Source: Progne subis subis (lineage: Eukaryota; Chordata; Aves; Passeriformes; Hirundinidae). From it: DNA of 64,000 bases. Below the pieces are notes generated by a model that was not told the DNA's origin, ran no database searches, and saw only the letters and a list, made by a program, of their open reading frames with translations. How positions within the stretch are numbered: the first letter of the stretch is position 1; each line of letters begins with the position of its first letter. Shown here in pieces: positions 51,901-60,900 of this stretch. A program made the translations under genes and the position numbers. The stretch covers positions 124,001-188,000 of the forward strand of contig JAKJHU010000993.1 of the NCBI GenBank assembly GCA_022316685.1, written 5' to 3'.

Positions 51901-54900
51901 ATTGTGACTTTTACTATAAGGAAATTACTGTCTCAAGGCCATAATGACTGCACTGTTTAGAATCATAGCTCTAACTTGTTGAAGGACATTCCCTGTCTGT
52001 GGCTATAGTCATGAAGGGTGCAGCTGACCTAAAATTTTATAGGAAAATATTCTCTCTGTACAAGTAGAGATAACTTCATAAAGATAATAATTGCAATTTG
52101 TTTTGTGTCCAGATATTATTTTGATAATTTAGGGAGAACTATGTCAGAGATTATCACCTTTTCATATTGTTAAAGGCAGCATTAAATGGTGTTGATGTAC
52201 ATATGGGTAGTAAACACCACACTATCAGGTTAAATCACTTGGAAGGGGAGAAATGTGAGGTGGAGTGTATTCATGCTGGTCATACCAACTTAAAAGACAC
52301 TCTTGCATGCTAAAGTTTACAGTCTGTTGCACTACCTGAGATTACCATAGGTGTAACTCTTGTAGAAGTCAGTCCAGGTCATGGTCACTAATTTCTCATT
52401 TAAAATTCCTGCACATTTCAGATACATTAAATAATATATAAGTAATAAATTATTATTAAAAGCTTGGTCTATTTTTTTAATGTTGTGTTGGAAATTGATA
52501 TGGCATTATAAAGAATAAGTGTATCAGTAAGTGCCTTTGCATGGATGTGTTTGATTTATTAAATATTTCTGAAGATTTTTCTGCTGCTGAACTTCACAGA
52601 CACTCTGATGTCCCATCTGTGAGCTGTTTCAGTTCATCTCTCTAGCCTGAGAATAATGCTTACCATTTTTGTTTGACCAAATCTTTCACTGCATAAGAGA
52701 GAAGCAAATTACAAGATAAATGTGTATAACACAGATTCCTAGCTTTGATTATTATTTTAGAAAGATGTTATTTAGGACAAAAATTTCTGGGTTTTTTTTT
52801 TTTTTGTTGTTGTTGTTTTTATTTTGTTTTTTTTTTTTTTTTTTTGTTTGGTTTTTTTTTTTGTTTTTTTTTAGTTTTAGTGCTAATGCTGTCTTATTAA
52901 CAGATTAAACAGCAGTGACACTGATGGAGAGCCTATGTATATTCAGATGGTAACAGCGCTAGTTCTGCAGCTTATTCAGTGTGTGGTGCATTTGCCAACA
53001 ACAGAAAAAGATTCTAATTCAGAGGAGGAATCAAACAAAAAAGTAAGTGTTTTTTTTTTTTAAAGAGCCATAATTTTTTTTTTGTTTTGTTTTGCTACAG
53101 GAATGACTTTGTAGGTATAATATTTTGTGATGGCGCTCTAGCAATCAAGCCTTTTAATTTTATGTCAGCTGTAATTATTTGATGAATGAGAAATGTTGGT
53201 CTGGAAATTCTATTCTGTGCATGCTAAAATATTAGAAAAATACATCTTGTTATTTTTAGGTGGATCAAGATGTGCTTATGACTAACTCATATGAAACAGC
53301 TATGAGAACAGCACAAAACTTCCTTTCTATTTTCCTTAAGAAGTAAGTACTGTTGCATTCTTTAGTGTATTGATGAAACCAACTCCAAATAAAATGTCAC
53401 ACCTTAAGACAAACCAAACCACTTTGAAATCCTAAATGACTATTAATAAAGTTACTTATAACAATATATTTTATAGATCTCTGAGAGCTACCTGTCTGGA
53501 ATTTTTTTTTTTTTTATGGAACAGTCTGCAGAGATTTTAAGAACACATTTAAGAATGTCTGATAATTTATATGGGATCCTTTTATCAGGGATCTTTTACT
53601 CATCTGAAACATGAAAGAGAAGGCTGAGTAAAATATTTAAGTGATGAAACCAGATTATTTGTCATCAAAATGAACAAAATATAAAAACCCTAAAATTATT
53701 TTCATTTCGCTAAAGTTAGGAATGTCAATAGCTCAGCAGGGAAAAAGACCCCATACTTGAATAACCAAAGGATTTGTAAGAAAAAGTCCTGAGATTTTTA
53801 TCATGTTAATTTCTGTTGTTAAGCCAAAATGCTATTTATGAGCTATCTAGACATTTCTCTGCATACTTCTGGTATAATTAAAGTTAGGGATGCCACATAT
53901 AGGTGAAACACTATCACATATGTTATCTTTTGATTTTTTACATTCTGATCTTCCTTTGTGGAACATATTACTGAGATGCCTTTTCACTGTGAGATAAGTC
54001 AGACCAGGTTTAAGGACACAACACCTAAATACCCCACTCTAGCTTGAGCTTTAGAATTTTACCTAGTTTGTTTATCCAAGTTAATGCAGACTTTAACTCA
54101 AAGCAATAAATAAAAAACCTTAGGAACAAAATTCTACTACCCTGGATTAACTGCTTTACTTGCAGTGCAACTTGGAATGATAACTGTTTAAACTATGTGT
54201 CTGTAAATGGAAAAAACCAATTTTTCTGCTAATATTTCAGATTTTTTTTTTTTTTCCTTCAAATTGCATAAAACTGGTTTTCTGGCTAAAAATAGGATTA
54301 GTTCTCTTTGCATCAGAAAAAAAGCTTAAATGGCTCTTAAATTCACTTACAAACATGCATTTTGATTTAAACAGATGTGGCAGTAAACAAGGGGAAGAAG
54401 ATTACAGACCACTGTTTGAGAACTTTATTCAAGATCTTCTTTCCACAGTCAATAAACCAGAATGGCCAGCTGCAGAGTTGCTACTTAGCTTATTAGGAAG
54501 GCTATTGGTAAGGGATACTTGTTCTTAATTATTATATTAATTAATTTCTTATTACAATGAAACTTGTTTATTTTCACTCAAACTATTACAGGAGTGTTTT
54601 CTGATTGTTGACATGCATGCAGCATGTAAGGATATTCTTACATGTATCACTATTACATAATGCATATAAAATAAAATTTAGGTCAGAAGATCATTGATAT
54701 CGAACTTAGTAAAGGTCATATGCATACAGTTTCTCACGAATGTCCTCTTCTAATACTCCATGACATTTTCCACATTAAAAAATGCCATTCTATAGCATCT
54801 AAAAAGTTTAGATATTCATAGAACCATAGAATATGCTGAGCTAGAAGGCACCCACAAGGATTATTGAGTCCAACTCCTGGCCCTGCAGAGAATACCTCAA

Positions 54901-57900
54901 CAATCTCACTCTGTGCCTAGGAGTGTTGTCCAAACACTCCTTGAGCTCTGGCAGCCTTGGGGTTGCGACCACTTCCCTGGGGAGCCTGTTCAGTGCCTGA
55001 CCACCCTCTGGTGGCGGAACCTTTTCCTGATATCCAACCTAAACCTCCTTGACACAGCTCCAGCCATTCCCTCAGGTCCTGTTAGTGGTCATCAGAGAAG
55101 AGATCAGTGTCTGCCCATCCACTGCCCCTCACAAGGAAGTTGTAGACCACAATGAGGTCTGACCTCAGTCTCCTCTTCTCCAGGCTGAACAGACCAGATG
55201 CCCTCAGCCATTCCTTGTATGGCTTCCCCTCTAAACCCTTCACCATCTTCATCACTCTCCTTTGGATGCTATCCAATAGTTTCATTCATATTCATTGGGA
55301 ATAAAGTCAGACTAATACCTGTAATTATTCATAGAATCATAGAATGGTTTGGGTTGGAAGGGACTTTAAAGCTCATCTCATTCCATGCCCCTGCAGTGGA
55401 TAGGCAGGGACACCTTTCACTAGACCAGGTTGCTCCAAGTCCTGTTCAACCCGGCCTTGAACACTTCCAGGGATGGGACAGCCACAGCTTCTCTGGGCAA
55501 CCTATTCCAGGGCCTCACCACCCTCACAGGGAAGAATTTCTTACCAATATCCCATCTAACCCTGCCCTCTGGCAGTGGGAAGCCATTCCCCCTTGTCCTA
55601 TCACTCCATGCCCTTGCAAATAGTCCCTCTCCAGCTTTCTTGTTGGCCCCCTTCAGGAACAGGAGGGTTCTCTAAGGTATTATGGACATTCAGGTTCCTC
55701 AGGTGGTCATGAGCCTGATCTTCACTTAGAGTGGGAGGGACTTTGCTCTCTCAGTCCCATACTTCTCTGGACTATTCCTTTAGCACAGCACCTGAAAACA
55801 AGTATTTTGGTATTTTACAAGTTGGTCTTAAAGTAAGTAAGTAGTACATTTACTTACAGATTGTGACATTTTACAGAATGTGAATATTTTCATAGTAATG
55901 TTTTTTGAGAGTTGTTCTTCAGTATTACAATGCAATTAATACAGTAATTTGAGCTTTTTATTTGGAAAATATTTTATGGTCGTGTTCCTGGTAAAATGTA
56001 GCTTTCTTTACACTTGTGTGAAAAATGAGGAAGATGTATTATGGTGCTATGATATTGCAAAGGGTATCTGCTCTACTAGATGTCTGGTTTATTTTAGTTT
56101 TTTAAAAAATATATATTTTTATAACAGGTGTATTTGTGAAGCAAAAGACTCAGTAAAGGAAAAAAACATTGTAAAGTAAGGACTGTATCTGTGATGTAAT
56201 AGCAAATTACATAACTTTAGGCAGCATGGAAATTAGGTGGACTTTTTAATAAGGTCAAACTGTCTTGTAAGAAGAATCTCAGTTGCAGAAATAAATAATT
56301 TTTATAACAGCTTATTCTGCTTTTCTTAGGTTCACCAGTTCAGTAACAAATCTACAGAAATGGCATTAAGAGTTGCATCGCTTGACTATCTTGGAACTGT
56401 AGCTGCAAGACTCAGGAAAGATGCAGTCACTAGCAAAATGGATCAAGGTTCTATAGCCAGAATACTCAAACAGGTGTGTGAAAGATCCCATGCCAGTTGG
56501 ATTGACATGTATCTATTTAAACGCCTAAACATTTTAAAGATATGTGAAAAACTGGCATTATGGGGAATAAGTTTTCATTGTTGTTCAGATTTTTGAATCA
56601 AATATACTCAATTTATAAGTATCACATTTGTTAATTTATGTCTTTCTCACACCATCTTCCTAGTGATCATTTTAAGTGGTGAATTAAAATGGTAAAACAA
56701 ATTTTCTGGTGAGGATATAGATGAAATAATGTAGTGACAGTTGGATTATATCTTAAGAGGCCTTAAAATATATATATGTGTGTGTATGCATGTATGTGCA
56801 TTTGCTATTGCAAAATGGTAATTGAGCTATGGCACTCATATAGACTTTTAAGATTTAAACTGTTATGCCTATAAGGTTAGTTTTTATGTGATGGAACTGG
56901 TATTGGTTGTGTGTGTAGAGGGGATTGTTACTTTTGTGGGGTTTTTTTACTGGAGTTGCATCTAACTTTGATCAGGGAATACATATTTGCATTTCTGCTA
57001 ATGCTCCTTATCAAAATATCTCCAAATCTGAAAGTTGGCAGCAATTACAAAGCAGTGTGTGCATTTGGGCTCTCTATAGTACATTAAGAAAATCTTGGGC
57101 CTTATCGGTCTTTTTAAAAATGTGAACTTTTACATTTCTTATGGATGCAATACTTTTCTTTCTGAACTACCAATTGTTCTCAGCATGATGAGATCTAAAG
57201 TTGAGTAGTCATATCAAGTTGGTTTCCCTGAAAAGACTCCAGATCTACTATATGTATTTTATGATGACTATTATATTTTGAAGGTAAAACTCGTGCAATT
57301 TACAGGCATTCAGATAAAGAATCAAAATTCATCTCCTTCATGAGGCTGATACTTCCCATAACTTTTGTCAATTGGAATATTTTACTATGTAGTGTCAAAT
57401 CTTTATGTTCATGGCTTTTTATAATTTATACTTCTATGTGGTAAGGGGTTGTAATTCTCCATTTGCAGTGATTTTGACAATTGTACATTAGACTTCATAG
57501 GGAAATATTTTAGAAGAATCCTTTTCTCTTTCCTTATCTCCAGAAGTTATATAATAGTATTGAAAGATATTCTAAAAAGATACATACCTGAGTGGTGACC
57601 TGAATTTTTCTATTTGTTTCGAGTTTTTTACAGGATCAGACAAGTAACTAGGCATTGGCATCTGCAGAAAATAAAATAGTTTTGGGCAATTGAGTGCTAA
57701 AAGCTTTTTTCAGTTACTCAGGAAGCTTAACATAAATGATGGCATTGTGAAAAGTATATACAATACAGTACAACCACTCAGGGTAGACTGTGTTGTTTAT
57801 AAATGATTTGTAACATAAGAACAAATCATTACATGAAAATGTGTACAGGACACCTAAACTTCACTTTGTTGCTCAAATGGTAAGAAAATAAGATCCATTG

Positions 57901-60900
57901 GTAGACATATTCAGCTTTACTCATTAGAAATATCCTAAATTATTCTTTTCATTCAGAAATGAACTTATATCTCTACAGACTTTTCTTTCCTGTTGAATTG
58001 AATACTTAGGCTGTTGGATATCTGATATCATTACCAGGATAATCACCAATGATCGATGAATGCTTATGACTCTGTTTATTGTGGTGTCTTGGTTTGGAAA
58101 GACAGGTGTCTGCCAGGGAAATCTGGAGCTTCCCTTGGAATGGAAAATGTAAACCCCCTCCCTCCAAATTATTATAATTTTGCAATTAGAGGCTTTCAGG
58201 TAAAGATATGGGAATAGGAATAACAGTTCTTTACTAGGAATATTAAAAATACAAATGTAGTAGTACAAAAAAACAAGCAAAAAAGCAAACAAACAAAATC
58301 CTAGAAACCCTGACACAGTCAGGATATGACCTGGCAGCCTGTTGGTCAGGGTGTTGGAAGCAGTCCAAATAAGTCCTCCTGGAGTAACAGATGTGGTTTT
58401 GTTGGAGTAGAGATGATGCTGTAGAAGGGTCCAGTGGTGACGAGATGGGGTCCAGTCTTCCTCTGGGAAACCAGTGGAAAAAACACACTATCCTGCTGGT
58501 CTGAATCTCAGCTTTTATCCAGGTAGGAAGGCTTGGCTCCTCCCACTCGGTGGAGCATCTCACAATGGGATGATGTAATTTTTTAGTCACGTGGTGAGCC
58601 TTAATGGCCCATTAACAGAAGATATCTCCCTGGAGGGAGGATGGATGGTGGAAGAGATAAAGAAACACTGCCCCACCTGGTTTTAACAGCTGGCCCATTA
58701 ACAGAAAGACACCCCCCCCCCCTCCCCCCCCACCCCCAGAATTAAAGAAAAACACTTCCTCAACAGATTGGGAATGGAATACATTCCATTGGGAATAGAA
58801 TACGTCTTGCATTGCAAACCAAGACGTGGTTTGGACTCATGAACTGTATGATTCGATATTCCATTTAGGAGAAAATCTATTATGTTTTGACATTTTTAAA
58901 CAGATCTTTTTCATAGAAAACTGTCAGATTGTCAAGTTGATTTGAACACTTATGCATGCTTTTCATTAAATTACCTCTTGATATGCTGATCTTCTGGACT
59001 TGTAATTGTACCTTTTTTCACTTGCTGTTGTTTGCAAGCTATATTATGTGCCACATTTGTGACAAGATTCTCAATCTATGCTGTTCATACAGAAGCTGAT
59101 GGTTATAAGTTACAGGTTTTATTGCTGAAGAAGAAAAATGTTTTGTAGCTGAAGAAGTTTAAGCCAGAAATTATTCTTCTACTTTTATTATCAATATTGA
59201 ATATGATTTTTTGTGGGCTTCACAGTTTCTTTTTGTTTGTTCTGGGTGTTTTACTTTTTAAAATAGTTAGGCAGTTAAGGTTCATCAAGCAACTTTTTCA
59301 GCTTTTTTATCCACAGAATTTAACATTGGTTGAAGGCCAGTCTTTCAAATCACAATTTGCACTTCATAGGGTGCCAAATATAACTTTATAAACCTATATT
59401 AGTATTTTGTCTACTGTAGATGTGTTTTGAATTCTTGAACTGATTAATTTGAGGGGGAAAAAAACCCTTTTATCTGGTGCAGCATCAGCAATTGCAAGGA
59501 CCTGCACATTTCAGTATAATAATATTAAGCAAAAACTAGTGTTTTATGGTTTTGGGTTTATGCTGTCTTGTGGGTGTTGAGAAAGTTAGTTTCTGATTCA
59601 TTAACAAGTTAATTGATACTGATTTGATCTCTAACCCCTATATGGGGAAAAGTACATTGTCTGATGGTCATATACAAAATCATTGTTCAATTTACATAGG
59701 CTAGTACTTTTTAAGAGATCAGGGTATACATATTTCCTATAAAATAGCCTCTTGTAAAAAAATATTCTGGTTTTAACATTCATACAGTTTAGATATTTAC
59801 AAATCTGATGCATAGTTCTCAGAATAATATTTCGTATGTAATCCTTTTTGTGCATCTTAAAAGTGCTTCACAGGAAAATTAATATTACCTTATTCTGTAG
59901 ATAGGCTTTATGCACTAAGTGGAATTTTAATAAAATATATGTTTGTTCTCAAGGTTTTTGACCTGATAGAAACTTGAGTTTCAGAGAGTATGATTCTTTA
60001 GTGCTAGAGCTCAGGGGTTTTTGGAAATAACCTCTGTAAATTCTTTGCTAAATGAATTGAGCATACTTGCTGCACTTTCTCTGTATCGATGCTTTAAACC
60101 TGAAAACAGTTATACCAAATATTTTGCAGAATGATAAGTTATTTTTATTTTTTGATGTTTCCCATATGTTTTTACAGTTGTCTGTTTCATATTTATGTTC
60201 ATTTGACTTTTTTGCCTTTTATCCCTTGTTCACCTGTGAAGTCATTGTTTCAGTGTTTAATATTGTTGAGAGAGCTAATGATGCCTTTTATCGGTTAAAT
60301 CTTTTTTCAGTCTACTATGTGTGATTTCAGCCCTTTGTTTTTCCTTGGGAACAGAGGGTCTTCACACAAGATCATAGGGTCTGTTTTAAAACAAGTCTTA
60401 TTCTGCTGTTAATCTTTTTTTGACTTTGGAGCTACAGTCTAATTTGGTTGTCTCTATAAAGTTTAGAAATAATTGATTAAAAATTGTTAGTTGTATTGAT
60501 AATTGCAGGACATTAACTTCAGTGTATTTTATATGTGGACATACAGATTTTCAGATGATAATCACCACTGTGCAATATTCTATTTTAAAACTATCTTTCT
60601 ATTTCTGATAGGTTTCAGGAGGAGATGAAATTCAACAGCTGCAAAAGGCTTTGCTAGATTATCTGGATGAGAACACAGAAACTGATGCATCATTAGTGGT
60701 AAATTTCAGCTTTCTGATGTCAAATTTATATAAAAATAACTTTAGTAACATGCACTGAATAAAATGATTTTTGGTCATGCATATTAGGGATTCAATTAAA
60801 TCGTCACCCTAACATATAATGTTGATTGTGTTTTCTGAAATATGGTTGATGCATTAAACTCACTTTATCTCATATATCTGTTAATTTTACTCTTCTACAT

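Noticed and set aside
52720..52908. Phe-rich membrane protein ORF
   Set aside because: It is the T/G tract before exon 21 translated.
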